Assembly (NCBI RefSeq): GCF_026341855.1
Contig: NZ_JAPENW010000001.1
Span: 5,323,001 to 5,387,000 of the forward strand
Reading direction: 5' to 3'
From: Streptomyces sp. NBC_00568
GTDB taxonomy: Bacteria; Actinomycetota; Actinomycetes; Streptomycetales; Streptomycetaceae
DNA length: 64,000 bases
Shown: in pieces, positions 1-8,988 of the stretch
How positions within the stretch are numbered: the stretch's first letter is position 1
Layout: every line of letters begins with the position of its first letter
Position numbers and translations under genes: made by a program
The notes under the pieces: model-generated
What the model saw: only the letters and a program-made list of their open reading frames with translations
What the model was told of the DNA's origin: nothing
Databases searched by the model: none

Positions 1-212
1 GCTACCTCTACGAAGCCCACCGCCGCCACCAGGCCCTCGAAGAGGAACTGCGCGAACTGCGCGCCCTCGTCAAGGAACACACCCCGGACCCCGCCCTCGC
101 ACACCCCGACGCGCACATCCCCGGCCGCCGCCGGTCCCCACAGGACCCGCGCCCACAGGACCCGCGCCCGCCGCGGGACGGCGACCGCATGGAACAGGGC
201 CGCACGCCGTAA
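1..212 (+). CDS. C-terminal fragment of an unrecognised protein
   Basis: The reading frame that starts at base 3 is open from the window edge to a TAA at 210-212 and gives the last 69 residues of a protein. The first part is an alpha-helical, charged stretch (RRHQALEEELRELRALVKEH) that looks like the end of a coiled coil. A proline- and arginine-rich tail with a repeated PQDPRP motif follows. No domain is visible and I do not recognise the gene. It lies 84 bases upstream of pepN on the same strand, so the two could be co-transcribed. Confidence 0.6.
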   Translation, partial: YLYEAHRRHQALEEELRELRALVKEHTPDPALAHPDAHIPGRRRSPQDPRPQDPRPPRDGDRMEQGRTP

Positions 213-296
213 CCGCAGCCTGTGACCAGGCGGCGACAAAGCGCGTATACCGGACCACCTCTGTGTCCCGTCTGCCGTATCGGGCAGCATGTGCTC

Positions 297-2789
297 ATGT
301 CCGTACTGACGCGCGACGAAGCGCAGACCCGTGCCAAGCTCCTCGATGTCCACCACTACGGGATCGAACTCGACGTGACAGGAGGGGACGAGACCTTCGA
401 CTCCCTCACCGTCATCCGGTTCACCACCCGCGCCGACGCGGACACCTTCGTCGAGCTGAAGCCCGCCGAACTGCGCTCCGTCACCCTCGACGGCCGGCCC
501 CTCGACCCCAAGACCCTCGACGAGAACCGGCTGCCCCTCAAGGGACTCACCGCCGGCGAGCACGAACTGCGCGTCGACGCCTCCATGCGCTACTCCCGCA
601 CCGGGGAGGGCATGCACCGCTTCACCGACCCCACCGACGGCGAGACCTACCTCTACACCCAGCTCTTCATGGAAGACGTCCAGCGCGTCTTCGCCGCCTT
701 CGACCAGCCCGACCTCAAGTCCGTCTTCGAGCTGACCGTCACCGCACCCGAAGGCTGGACCGTCCTCGCCAACGGCGTCACCGAACACCTCGGACACGGC
801 CACTGGAAGGCCGCGCCCACCCCCCTCATCTCCACCTACCTCGTCGCCGTCGCCGCCGGCCCCTGGCACTCCGTACGCACCGAGCACCGCGGCCTCCCCT
901 TCGGCCTCCACTGCCGCCGCTCCCTCGCCCCGTACCTCGACGCCGACGCCGACGAGATCCTCGACATCACCCGCTCCTGCTACGACCGCTACCACGAGAA
1001 GTTCGACGAGCCCTACCCCTTCGACTCCTACGACCAGGCGTTCGTCCCCGAATTCAACGCCGGCGCCATGGAGAACCCCGGACTCGTCACCTTCCGCGAC
1101 GAGTTCATCTACCGCTCCGCCGTCACCGACACCGAACGCCAGACCCGCGCCATGGTCATCGCCCACGAGATGGCCCACATGTGGTTCGGCGACCTCGTCA
1201 CCCTGCGCTGGTGGGACGACATCTGGCTCAACGAGTCCTTCGCCGAGTACATGGGCTACCAGACCCTCACCGAAGCCACCCGCTTCACGGACACCTGGGT
1301 CGACTTCGGCGTAGCCCGCAAGTCCTGGGGCTACGACGCCGACCAGCGCCCCTCCACCCACCCCGTCGCCCCCGACCCCGACTCGGTCCCCGACACCGCG
1401 TCCGCCATGCTCAACTTCGACGGCATCTCCTACGCCAAGGGCGCCTCCGCCCTGCGCCAGCTCGTCGCCTGGCTCGGCGAGAAGGACTTCCTCGCCGGCA
1501 TCAACACCCACTTCGCCCGCCACAAGTTCGGCAACGCCACCCTCGCCGACTTCATCGACAACCTCGCCTCCGCCACCGAACGCGACGTACACGCCTGGGC
1601 CGACGCCTGGCTGCGCACCACCGGCGTCGACACCCTCAGGCCCGCGATCACCGAAGCCGACGGCCAATGGCAGCTCACCGTCGACCACGAGGGCAGCCGC
1701 CCCCACCGCATCGCCGCCGGCGCCTACGACACCGTCCCCGGCGAGAGCGACCGCCTGGTCCTGCGCGACCGCTTCGAACTCGACGTCCCCCAGGCCGGCC
1801 CCGCGGACCCCCGCCCCGGCCGCCGCCCCGACCTGCTCCTCCTCAACGACGGCGACCTCTCCTACGCCAAGGTCCGCTTCGACACCAAGTCCTTCCAGAC
1901 CGTACGAGCCGCCCTCTCCGGCCTCCCCGACCCCCTCACCCGGGCCGTCGTCTGGAACGCCCTGCGCGACGCCGTACGCGACGGCGAACTCCCCGCCATG
2001 GCCTACATCGAAGCCGCCCGCACCCACCTGCCGCACGAGACCGACCTTGCCCTCGTCCAGGGCGTCCTGTCCTTCGCGACCCTCCACGTCGCCGACCGGT
2101 TCCTGCGCCCCGAGGAACGCCCCACCGCCCTCGCCACCCTCACCGCCCTGTGCCGCGACCTCATCCGCCGCACCGAGGACGGCTCCCACCCCGGCCTGCG
2201 CCTCACCGCCGTACGCCACTTCATCGACGTCGCCGCCCACCCCGACACCATCAGCGCCTGGTTCTCCGAGGGCACCGTCCCCGGCGGCCCCGAGCTCGAC
2301 CCCGAACTGCGCTGGCGCATCCTCGGCCGGCTCTCCGTCCTCGGCGCCGTCGACGACGCGGTGATCGACGCCGAACTCGTCCAGGACCCCAGCGCCACCG
2401 GCCAGGAAGGCGCCGCCCGCTGCCGCGCCGCACTGCCCGACCCGGAGGCCAAGCGCGCCGCCTGGGACGCGATGTTCGCCACCGACGACCTCTCCAACTA
2501 CCTGTTCACCGCCACCGCCCAGGGCTTCTGGCAGCCCGAACAGGCCGACCTCGTCCGCGCGTACGTCGAGCGATACTGGCCCGACGCCGTCGCCGTCGCC
2601 GGACGGCGCGGCCCCGCCATCGCCGAAGCCGCCGGCCGCTGGGCCTTCCCCGCCCACGCCGTCTCACCCGAGACCCTCGCCCTCGGCCAGGCCTGCCTCA
2701 GCGACGCCGACCCCATCCCGGCCCTGCGCCGCAAACTCACCGACCAACTCGACGACCTCGCACGGGCCTTGCGGGTGAGGGAGGCCTAG
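297..2789 (+). CDS. pepN: aminopeptidase N, M1 family zinc metallopeptidase
   Basis: Removes N-terminal amino acids from peptides in the cytoplasm. The 830-residue length is normal for actinobacterial PepN. The M1 signatures are present: the exopeptidase motif GAMEN, then the zinc site HEMAH at residues 290-294, with the second zinc ligand glutamate at 313 in NESFAEYMGY. An ERAP1-like helical C-terminal half follows. I chose ATG 297 because it gives the family's usual start MSVLTRDEAQ; a GTG two codons earlier (291) and in-frame starts back to 222 are alternatives. The Shine-Dalgarno is weak. A strong hairpin at 2910-2946 ends the unit. Confidence 0.95.
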   Translation: MSVLTRDEAQTRAKLLDVHHYGIELDVTGGDETFDSLTVIRFTTRADADTFVELKPAELRSVTLDGRPLDPKTLDENRLPLKGLTAGEHELRVDASMRYSRTGEGMHRFTDPTDGETYLYTQLFMEDVQRVFAAFDQPDLKSVFELTVTAPEGWTVLANGVTEHLGHGHWKAAPTPLISTYLVAVAAGPWHSVRTEHRGLPFGLHCRRSLAPYLDADADEILDITRSCYDRYHEKFDEPYPFDSYDQAFVPEFNAGAMENPGLVTFRDEFIYRSAVTDTERQTRAMVIAHEMAHMWFGDLVTLRWWDDIWLNESFAEYMGYQTLTEATRFTDTWVDFGVARKSWGYDADQRPSTHPVAPDPDSVPDTASAMLNFDGISYAKGASALRQLVAWLGEKDFLAGINTHFARHKFGNATLADFIDNLASATERDVHAWADAWLRTTGVDTLRPAITEADGQWQLTVDHEGSRPHRIAAGAYDTVPGESDRLVLRDRFELDVPQAGPADPRPGRRPDLLLLNDGDLSYAKVRFDTKSFQTVRAALSGLPDPLTRAVVWNALRDAVRDGELPAMAYIEAARTHLPHETDLALVQGVLSFATLHVADRFLRPEERPTALATLTALCRDLIRRTEDGSHPGLRLTAVRHFIDVAAHPDTISAWFSEGTVPGGPELDPELRWRILGRLSVLGAVDDAVIDAELVQDPSATGQEGAARCRAALPDPEAKRAAWDAMFATDDLSNYLFTATAQGFWQPEQADLVRAYVERYWPDAVAVAGRRGPAIAEAAGRWAFPAHAVSPETLALGQACLSDADPIPALRRKLTDQLDDLARALRVREA

Positions 2790-2909
2790 ACCCCGGGGAG
2801 GCCTGGACCCGGGCCCCTGGACCCAGGGAGGCCTGGAGCCAGGGGGCCCGGACCCCAGGGGAGACCCAACCCCAGGGGCCCCGGCCGCTGCCCCGAACCC
2901 CGCTCCCCG
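2790..2909. repeat. GC-rich degenerate direct repeats after pepN
   Basis: The gap between pepN and its terminator is filled with imperfect copies of GGAGGCCTGGACCC and GGGGCCC blocks; GGAGGCCTGGA occurs twice about 30 bases apart. I see no coding signal or promoter in it. The rest of the gap to the next gene (2947-3141) holds only a small inverted repeat, GGGCA-N4-TGCCC at 3074-3087, and the ribosome binding site of the decarboxylase. Confidence 0.5.
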
Positions 2910-2946
2910 AACGCCGGAGAGGCTGACCCGCAGCCTCTCCGGCGTT
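2910..2946 (+). terminator. terminator hairpin after pepN
   Basis: A perfect 16-bp stem, arm AACGCCGGAGAGGCTG (2910-2925) and its inverse at 2931-2946, encloses a 5-base loop. There is no U-run, as is common in Streptomyces. Confidence 0.8.
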
Positions 2947-3141
2947 CGCGTGCACGGCCGTTCAGGCCCGGCCACCCCGAACGACCCCTGCGACAGGGCC
3001 CGGCACACCGCCCAACCCCACAATTCCTCCGTACGGCAGTACCCCCACAGGGGGCCGAATCGTTGTCCTTGGCGGGCACACCTGCCCAAAACGCGTACAC
3101 GCCGGGGACGTACCCCGCCGCGCGTCCACCGGAGGACACCC

Positions 3142-4503
3142 ATGAGCACGCCGCCCCTCGCCTCAGGCCCCCAAGGCCCCCACGCACTGCGGCCCCTGCT
3201 CGACACCGTCCTCGACGCGCTCACCCAAGGCACCGCCGCACGCGGCGGACCCCTCCCCGCCGGAGGACCGGAACAGGTCGCCCGGCGCCTCCGAGACGCC
3301 GCCGGCGACCTCCTGCCCCAGCACGGCAGCGACGACGCCCTGCACACCCTCGTACGCGCCCTCGCCGAAGGCGCCGCCGACCCCGCCGACCCCCTGTGCG
3401 CCGCCCACCTGCACTGCCCGCCCCTCGCCGTCGCCACCGCCGCCGACCTCGCCGCCTCCGTCCTCAACCCGTCCCTCGACTCCTGGGACCAGGCGCCCGC
3501 CGCCTCCGAACTCGAAGCACTCCTCACCCAGACCCTCGCCCACGAGGTCCACGGCACCGGCAGCGACGCCCTCGTCACCACCGGCGGCACCGAGTCCAAC
3601 CAACTCGCCCTCCTCCTCGCCCGCGAGAAGCACGGCAGCGTCCAACTCGTCCACGGAGCCAACGCCCACCACTCCCTCCACCGCGCCGCCTGGCTCCTCG
3701 GCCTCCCCGAACCCGTCGTCGTCCCCGCACCCGCCGGCACCCTCGACCCCGCCGCCCTCGACAGAGCCCTCACCGACCTCCACGGCCCACTCCTCGTCGC
3801 CGCCACCGCCGGCACCACCGACGCCGGACTCATCGACCCCCTGCCCGGCATCGCCGACCTCTGCGCCACCCACGGCGCCCGCCTCCACATCGACGCCGCC
3901 TACGGCGGAGGCCTCCTCTTCAGCGACCGGCACCGCACCAAACTCGACGGACTCGCCCGCGCCGACACCGTCACCCTCGACCTGCACAAACTCGGCTGGC
4001 AGCCCGTCGCCGCCGGACTCCTCGCCGTCCGCGACCCCGCCGACCTCACCACCCTCGGACACCGAGCCGACTACCTCAACGCCGACGACGACACCGAAGC
4101 CGGCCTGCCCGACCTGCTCGGCCGCTCCCTGCGCACCACCCGGCGCCCCGACATCCTCAAGATCGCCGTCACCCTCAAAACCCTCGGACGGCACGGCATC
4201 GGCGCCCTCGTCGACCAGGTCTGCGCCCACGCCCAGGAACTCGCCGACCTCACAGCCGCCCACCCCGGCTTCGAGCTCTACGACCGGCCGGTCATCAGCA
4301 CCGTCCTGTTCCGGCCCACCGGCGCCACCGACGACACCGTCGCCGCCGTACGCCGCACCCTCCTGAACGAAGGCCGCGCCGTCCTCGGCCGCGCCACCGT
4401 CGACGGCCGCCGCTGGCTCAAAGCCACCCTCCTCAACCCCCACACCCGGCCCGGCGACCTGGCCACGCTCCTGAAACTGGTGGAAGGACACACCCCCCGA
4501 TGA
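3142..4503 (+). CDS. PLP-dependent (group II) amino acid decarboxylase
   Basis: A 453-residue member of the aspartate-aminotransferase-fold decarboxylases, related to DesA lysine decarboxylase and to diaminobutyrate/glutamate decarboxylases. Visible marks are TTGGTESN (cofactor phosphate region), HIDAAYGG with the ring-binding Asp251, and the Schiff-base lysine in LDLHKLGW (Lys283). The start ATG is preceded by GGAGG at 3131-3135. Its stop overlaps the start of the N-hydroxylase by 4 bases (ATGA), so the two are translationally coupled. By analogy with desAB it probably makes cadaverine, or another diamine, for N-hydroxylation. The substrate is inference. No iron box of the DmdR1 type is evident upstream. 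Confidence 0.85.
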   Translation: MSTPPLASGPQGPHALRPLLDTVLDALTQGTAARGGPLPAGGPEQVARRLRDAAGDLLPQHGSDDALHTLVRALAEGAADPADPLCAAHLHCPPLAVATAADLAASVLNPSLDSWDQAPAASELEALLTQTLAHEVHGTGSDALVTTGGTESNQLALLLAREKHGSVQLVHGANAHHSLHRAAWLLGLPEPVVVPAPAGTLDPAALDRALTDLHGPLLVAATAGTTDAGLIDPLPGIADLCATHGARLHIDAAYGGGLLFSDRHRTKLDGLARADTVTLDLHKLGWQPVAAGLLAVRDPADLTTLGHRADYLNADDDTEAGLPDLLGRSLRTTRRPDILKIAVTLKTLGRHGIGALVDQVCAHAQELADLTAAHPGFELYDRPVISTVLFRPTGATDDTVAAVRRTLLNEGRAVLGRATVDGRRWLKATLLNPHTRPGDLATLLKLVEGHTPR

Positions 4504-5945
4504 GCCCGACGCCCCACCCCCAGCGCCCCGCCGCCGAAACACCCCGCGACCTGGTGGGCATCGGCATCGGCCCCTTCAACCTCTCCCTCGCCGCCCTCGC
4601 CCAGCCCCTCACCGAACTCGACACCGTCTTCTACGAACAACGCCCCGGCTTCGACTGGCACCCCGGCCTCCTCATCGACGGCGCCACCCTCCAAGTCCCC
4701 TTCCTCGCCGACCTGGTGACCCTCGCCGACCCCAAGAGCCCCTGGTCCTTCCTCAACTACCTCAAGGACCGCGACCGCCTCTTCCCGTTCTACTTCGCCG
4801 AGCGCTTCCACATCCAGCGCGCCGAATACGACGCCTACTGCCGCTGGGTCGCCGACAACCTCCCCGGACTCCGCTTCGGACACCAGGCCGACGCCGTCCG
4901 CTGGAACCCCGAACACCAGCTCTTCGAAGTCGACTTCACCGAACTCGACACCGACGGCGAAGCCCAGGCCCTCGGCCGCACCTACACCCGCAACATCGTC
5001 CTCGGCGTCGGCACCGCCCCCCACATCCCCGAACCGCTCAAACCACTCGTCGAAGCCCCCGGCGTCCCCGTCATCCACGCCGCCGACTACCTCAAACACC
5101 GCGAGCAGTTCCTCACCGCCGAACACATCACCGTCATCGGCGCGGGCCAGTCGGGCGCCGAAGTCTTCCTCGACCTCCTGCGCAACCGCCCCACCGGACA
5201 CGAGAACATCCACTGGCTCGCCCGCACCGAAGCGTTCGCCCCGATGGAGTACTCCAAACTCGGCCTCGAACACTTCACCCCCGACTACACCCGCTACTTC
5301 CACGCCCTCACCGAACCCGTCCGCGACCGGCTCGTCGCCGCCCAATGGCAACTCCACAAAGGCATCGACGCCGACACCATCGCCGCCATCCACGACGAGC
5401 TCTACCGCCGCACCCTGCACGGCGGCTGGCCCGACGCCGTCCTCACCCCCGCCGTCACCGTCCGCACCGCCGGACGCGTCGCCACCACCAAAGTCGAACT
5501 CCACCTCGAACACGGCCAACAGGGCACCCGCACCCGCCTCACCACCGACGCCGTCGTCCTCGCCACCGGCTACCGCGAACGCCCCATCGCCCCCCTCCTC
5601 ACCGGACTCGACCCCTACCTCCGCCGCGACCAGGCCCAACGCCCCAGCATCGACGACCAGTTCCGCCTGATGCTCGACCCCTCCGTCACCGGCCGCGTCT
5701 ACGTCCAGAACGCCGAACTCCACACCCACGGCGTCGGCGCCCCCGACCTCGGCCTCGCCGCCTGGCGCAGCGCCACCATCCTCAACTCCCTCACCGGCAA
5801 AGACCCCTACCCCCTCCCCGGCCGAACCGCCTTCACCACCTTCGGCCTGGAACGGACCCCCCGCATCCCCTCCGCCCGCCAGGGCCAGGAAACCCGGACA
5901 CTCACCCCCCTCGTCCCCCTCATCCCCCTCGTAGAGGGCAGGTGA
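4500..5945 (+). CDS. lysine/ornithine/diamine N-monooxygenase (IucD/SidA family)
   Basis: A flavin- and NADPH-dependent N-hydroxylase of 481 residues, the usual size. The FAD-binding glycine motif VGIGIGPFNLSLAAL lies near residue 16, the NADPH-binding GAGQSGAEVF around residues 216-225, and the family signature ATGYRE near residue 355. It makes N-hydroxylated amines or amino acids for hydroxamate siderophores. It starts inside the stop codon of the decarboxylase gene, with GGAAGG upstream. The downstream partners expected in a desferrioxamine locus (acyltransferase, NIS synthetase) are absent: the next gene is on the other strand and unrelated. Confidence 0.9.
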   Translation: MSPTPHPQRPAAETPRDLVGIGIGPFNLSLAALAQPLTELDTVFYEQRPGFDWHPGLLIDGATLQVPFLADLVTLADPKSPWSFLNYLKDRDRLFPFYFAERFHIQRAEYDAYCRWVADNLPGLRFGHQADAVRWNPEHQLFEVDFTELDTDGEAQALGRTYTRNIVLGVGTAPHIPEPLKPLVEAPGVPVIHAADYLKHREQFLTAEHITVIGAGQSGAEVFLDLLRNRPTGHENIHWLARTEAFAPMEYSKLGLEHFTPDYTRYFHALTEPVRDRLVAAQWQLHKGIDADTIAAIHDELYRRTLHGGWPDAVLTPAVTVRTAGRVATTKVELHLEHGQQGTRTRLTTDAVVLATGYRERPIAPLLTGLDPYLRRDQAQRPSIDDQFRLMLDPSVTGRVYVQNAELHTHGVGAPDLGLAAWRSATILNSLTGKDPYPLPGRTAFTTFGLERTPRIPSARQGQETRTLTPLVPLIPLVEGR

Positions 5946-5975
5946 CAGCGGCGGAACAACCCCGGCCCCAACGCC

Positions 5976-6011
5976 GACGGCGCCGACGCGAAAAACCGCG
6001 CCGACGCCGTC
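5976..6011. terminator. bidirectional hairpin between convergent genes
   Basis: Arms 5976-5990 and 5997-6011 form a 15-bp stem with two mismatches around the loop AAAAAC. It lies between the stops of the N-hydroxylase (5945) and the nucleotidase (6030). Confidence 0.65.
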
Positions 6012-6029
6012 AACCCAACCCCGCCCGCC

Positions 6030-7835
6030 CTAGAACACGGGCGTACCGTCACGCGTCAGCTTCCAGTCCACCGACGCGAACTCCTTCGGGTCCAGCGAAC
6101 CCTTCGCCGTCACCCACTCCGCGATCCGCGTCCGGATCTCCGTCGACTCCGACCACACCTCGGTCGCCGAAGCCACATGCGGGAACGCACCGCCACCATT
6201 GGCACGGTAGTTGTTCACCGCGAACACGAACTGCTGCGCATCGTCCAGCGCCGCACCGTTGTACGACAGATTCTTGATCCGCGAACCCTCGGCCTGCGCG
6301 ATGTCGATGTCGTACCGCAGCCCCGACACATAGTCGTAGTTGTAGTCCGGACGATTGTTCGCGTTCGTCAGCTTCTCCGTGTCGATCACCGCACCCGCGG
6401 CCGTCTGCACGAAGTAGTTCGCCGAGTACTCCAGGTACGCCCGCACCTGCGCACCCGTCATCACCTTCGCCACCAGCGTGTTGTCGTACACGTACAGGCT
6501 CGACAGATCCCGGATCGTCACATCCCCCGCCGGGATCTCCGACGTCCGCGAGAACGGCGACGCCTGCGCGATCACCGGCAGCGACGCGTACTGCGTCCCC
6601 ACCAGCGCCGCCTTGACCACGTCCTCCTGCACCTTGGTGATCAGATCGATGATCGGAGCGTCCTTGTAACGCGCCTCCACCGTCGTCAACGTCTCCGTCG
6701 CCGTACCGACCACCTGGTTGACGTACGCCACCACCACATCGTGCTCGTCCTTCAGCAGCCGCGTGATCTTCGGGTCGTCCGCCACCGAATTCGTGTTGCG
6801 CACCGACGCAGCCACCGACTCGACCGTCCAGCGCCCCTTCTCGAAGACCAGCTCGAAGTCGAACACCGACAGCCGCTCCGCGTACGCCAGCGGCTCCGAC
6901 AGCACGACCGTCTTCCCCGACGCCGTGTTCGTGACCTTCAGCTCCGGGATCTCCAGATGCGCGTGACCCACCAGGATCGCGTCGATCCCCGGCACCTGCT
7001 GAGCCACCAGCGCCGCCGAGTTCTCCACATACGGCAACTGGTCACCGTACGACGACGTCCCCGACGAACCGGAATGCGCCGACACGACCACCACGTCCGC
7101 ACCCATCGACCGCAGCTTCGGCACCCACTTCGCCGCCTGCTCCTCCAGCCCCGGGAACGTCAGCTTGCCCTGCACATACGCCTTGTCCCAGATCGCGATA
7201 CCCGGGTTCGTCAGACCCAGCACCGCCACCTTCACCGGCGGCGCACCATGGACATGGAACTTCTTGATGAAGTACGGAGGGAACGCCGGCTTCAGCGTCT
7301 TCGCGTCCAGCGCGTTCGCACCCAACAGCGGGAAACGGCACTGCGACTCGAACTTCCGCAGCGTCTCGATGCCGTAGTTGAACTCGTGGTTCCCGAGCGC
7401 CACCGCGTCATAGCCGATCGCGTTCATCGCCTGCGCCATCGGGTGCACCGGACCACCCTTCGCGGTGATCGGATCCACCTTCGCGTAGTAGTACGTCAGC
7501 GGCGTGCCCTGGATCGTGTCACCCGCGTCGAGCAGCAGCGTGTTGCAACGCCCCTTCTCCTCACGGATCTCGTTCACCAGCGTCGAGATCCGCGCCAGAC
7601 CCTGCGCGTTGCCCGCCTTGTCCGAGTACTCCGCGTCCTTGAAGTAGTCCCAGTTGAAGACGTGACCGTGCAGGTCGGTCGTGCCCAGCACCGTCAGCGA
7701 GTACCGCTTCACCGGCTTGGCACCACCCTTCGCCTCCGCGGCCTGCGCCGCCGGAGCCGCGCCCGCACCCGCGAGCGCCACCCCCGCACCCGTCACGGCG
7801 GACTTCTTCAGGAACTTGCGGCGGTTCAAGGGCAT
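6030..7835 (-). CDS. secreted 5'-nucleotidase / bifunctional metallophosphatase
   Basis: A 601-residue UshA-type enzyme that hydrolyses nucleotides outside the cell. The N-terminus NRRKFLKKSAVTGAG is a twin-arginine signal ending near AQAAEA. The calcineurin-like metallophosphatase domain shows its metal motifs in order: TTDLHGHVF, GNHEFNYG and GHAHLE. The C-terminal 5'-nucleotidase substrate domain contains YDNTL, NYF and FAVNNYRANGGG. The start ATG at 7835 has AGGAG 7 bases upstream; the open frame runs further 5' but lacks a better start and loses the signal. It is divergent from the SIMPL gene. Confidence 0.93.
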   Translation of the reverse strand: MPLNRRKFLKKSAVTGAGVALAGAGAAPAAQAAEAKGGAKPVKRYSLTVLGTTDLHGHVFNWDYFKDAEYSDKAGNAQGLARISTLVNEIREEKGRCNTLLLDAGDTIQGTPLTYYYAKVDPITAKGGPVHPMAQAMNAIGYDAVALGNHEFNYGIETLRKFESQCRFPLLGANALDAKTLKPAFPPYFIKKFHVHGAPPVKVAVLGLTNPGIAIWDKAYVQGKLTFPGLEEQAAKWVPKLRSMGADVVVVSAHSGSSGTSSYGDQLPYVENSAALVAQQVPGIDAILVGHAHLEIPELKVTNTASGKTVVLSEPLAYAERLSVFDFELVFEKGRWTVESVAASVRNTNSVADDPKITRLLKDEHDVVVAYVNQVVGTATETLTTVEARYKDAPIIDLITKVQEDVVKAALVGTQYASLPVIAQASPFSRTSEIPAGDVTIRDLSSLYVYDNTLVAKVMTGAQVRAYLEYSANYFVQTAAGAVIDTEKLTNANNRPDYNYDYVSGLRYDIDIAQAEGSRIKNLSYNGAALDDAQQFVFAVNNYRANGGGAFPHVASATEVWSESTEIRTRIAEWVTAKGSLDPKEFASVDWKLTRDGTPVF

Positions 7836-7973
7836 GTCTGGAACTCCTCGGGAAAGGTCGATGACGCGCGTAGATTCTGACCCCAACACCGGCCCCCGCA
7901 ACAGGCCCAGGAGGTTTCCATTTGATGACCTGACGGCACCACACACCCCCCGCCCAGTGACAGAGTGGGACGT

Positions 7974-8744
7974 ATGACCCCCAACTCGGACCCCGGTTTC
8001 CCCTCCACCCCCGACACCCGACCCGAACCAGCCGCCGAACAGACCCCACCCGCCGTCCCCTACGGCACCCCCGACACCCCCCGCATCGCCGTCCGCGGCG
8101 AAGCCCACCTCGAAGTCGACCCCGAGATCGCCCGCATCGGCATCTCCATCAGCGCCCGCGGCAAAGACCGCCGCGAAGCCCTCGCCGACCTCACCCGCCG
8201 CAACACCCTCGCCCTCGACCTCGTCAAGACCTACGGCGACGCCGTCGAACGCCTGGAAACCGGCGCCTTCACCATCAGCCCCGAACTCGGCCGGCACGGC
8301 CGCGGAGAACGCGTCCGCACTTACCACGGACACGTCCACATCAACGCCGAACTCACCGACTTCACCGCACTCGGCGAACTCACCACCGCCCTCGCCGACC
8401 TCGACCTCACCCAGGTCGACGGCCCCTGGTGGGCCCTCCGCCCCGACTCACCCGCCCACCGCGACGCACGCCGGCAAGCCGTCCGCGAAGCCGTCCAACG
8501 CGCCCGCGAATACGCCGAAGCCCTCGACACCACCCTCACGGCACTCGTCGAACTCGCCGACATCGGCGCCGAAGACACCCACCCCTACGCCCTCGCCGCC
8601 CAGTCCACCCGCTCCACGCGCAGATCCGCCTACGGCGGCGGCACCACCGAGGACGAACCCGCCCCCCTCGACCTCGAACCCCAACGCCAGCACGTCCACG
8701 CCCAGGTCAACGCCCGCTTCACCATGGCCCCACCCCGGCTCTAG
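7974..8744 (+). CDS. SIMPL (DUF541) domain protein
   Basis: A 256-residue protein with a proline-rich N-terminus and a SIMPL/DUF541 core beginning at PRIAVRGEAHLEVDPEIA. The repeated ISISARGKDRREALADL and REAVQRAREYAEAL segments are typical of the fold. Family members have been tied to signalling or oxidative stress, but the biochemical role is unclear. There is no signal peptide, so it is probably cytoplasmic here. I chose ATG 7974; an in-frame GTG lies at 7965. The upstream sequence CAGAGT followed by 7 bases and ATG could be a leaderless promoter. Confidence 0.82.
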   Translation: MTPNSDPGFPSTPDTRPEPAAEQTPPAVPYGTPDTPRIAVRGEAHLEVDPEIARIGISISARGKDRREALADLTRRNTLALDLVKTYGDAVERLETGAFTISPELGRHGRGERVRTYHGHVHINAELTDFTALGELTTALADLDLTQVDGPWWALRPDSPAHRDARRQAVREAVQRAREYAEALDTTLTALVELADIGAEDTHPYALAAQSTRSTRRSAYGGGTTEDEPAPLDLEPQRQHVHAQVNARFTMAPPRL

Positions 8745-8906
8745 CCACTCACGGAAGAATCACGGAAAGTCACCGGCCGGCTCTGCCAAGCACCCACCGC
8801 ACGACCGACGGATACTGGACGGAAACCGGACAGATGAACGCACCCACGCGCCCCGGGGAGCCGCTCCCCGCTCATCGGAGCACCCCGGCGCACAATTCAA
8901 CAGTTG

Positions 8907-8935
8907 TCAATAACCCTTCACGCAAAGGTTGTTGA
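8907..8935. promoter_or_regulatory. inverted repeat upstream of pyk, possible operator
   Basis: TCAATAACC (8907-8915) and GGTTGTTGA (8927-8935) match as inverted arms at 8 of 9 positions across an 11-base spacer. This is an unusually AT-rich patch for this chromosome. It sits about 53-81 bases before the pyk start, a normal place for an activator or repressor site. The cognate regulator is not apparent. Confidence 0.4.
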
Positions 8936-8952
8936 GTAGTCATGCGCGACCA

Positions 8953-8988
8953 ATTCTCTACCGACCGGTAAGGCCTAGGCTCGAACCA
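8953..8988 (+). promoter_or_regulatory. leaderless promoter of pyk
   Basis: The -10 box TAGGCT (8976-8981) ends exactly 6 bases before the ATG at 8988, so transcription should begin at or next to the start codon. No Shine-Dalgarno precedes the gene. A -35 box is poor (around 8953-8958). Confidence 0.55.

Noticed and set aside
3061..3141. Iron box for a DmdR1/IdeR regulator before the decarboxylase
   Set aside because: Only a short GGGCA-N4-TGCCC repeat is present; it does not resemble the TTAGGTTAGG-type iron box.
3163..4542. Gly/Val/Glu-rich minus-strand frame opposite the decarboxylase
   Set aside because: Same shadow effect; composition is set by the third-position GC of the real gene.
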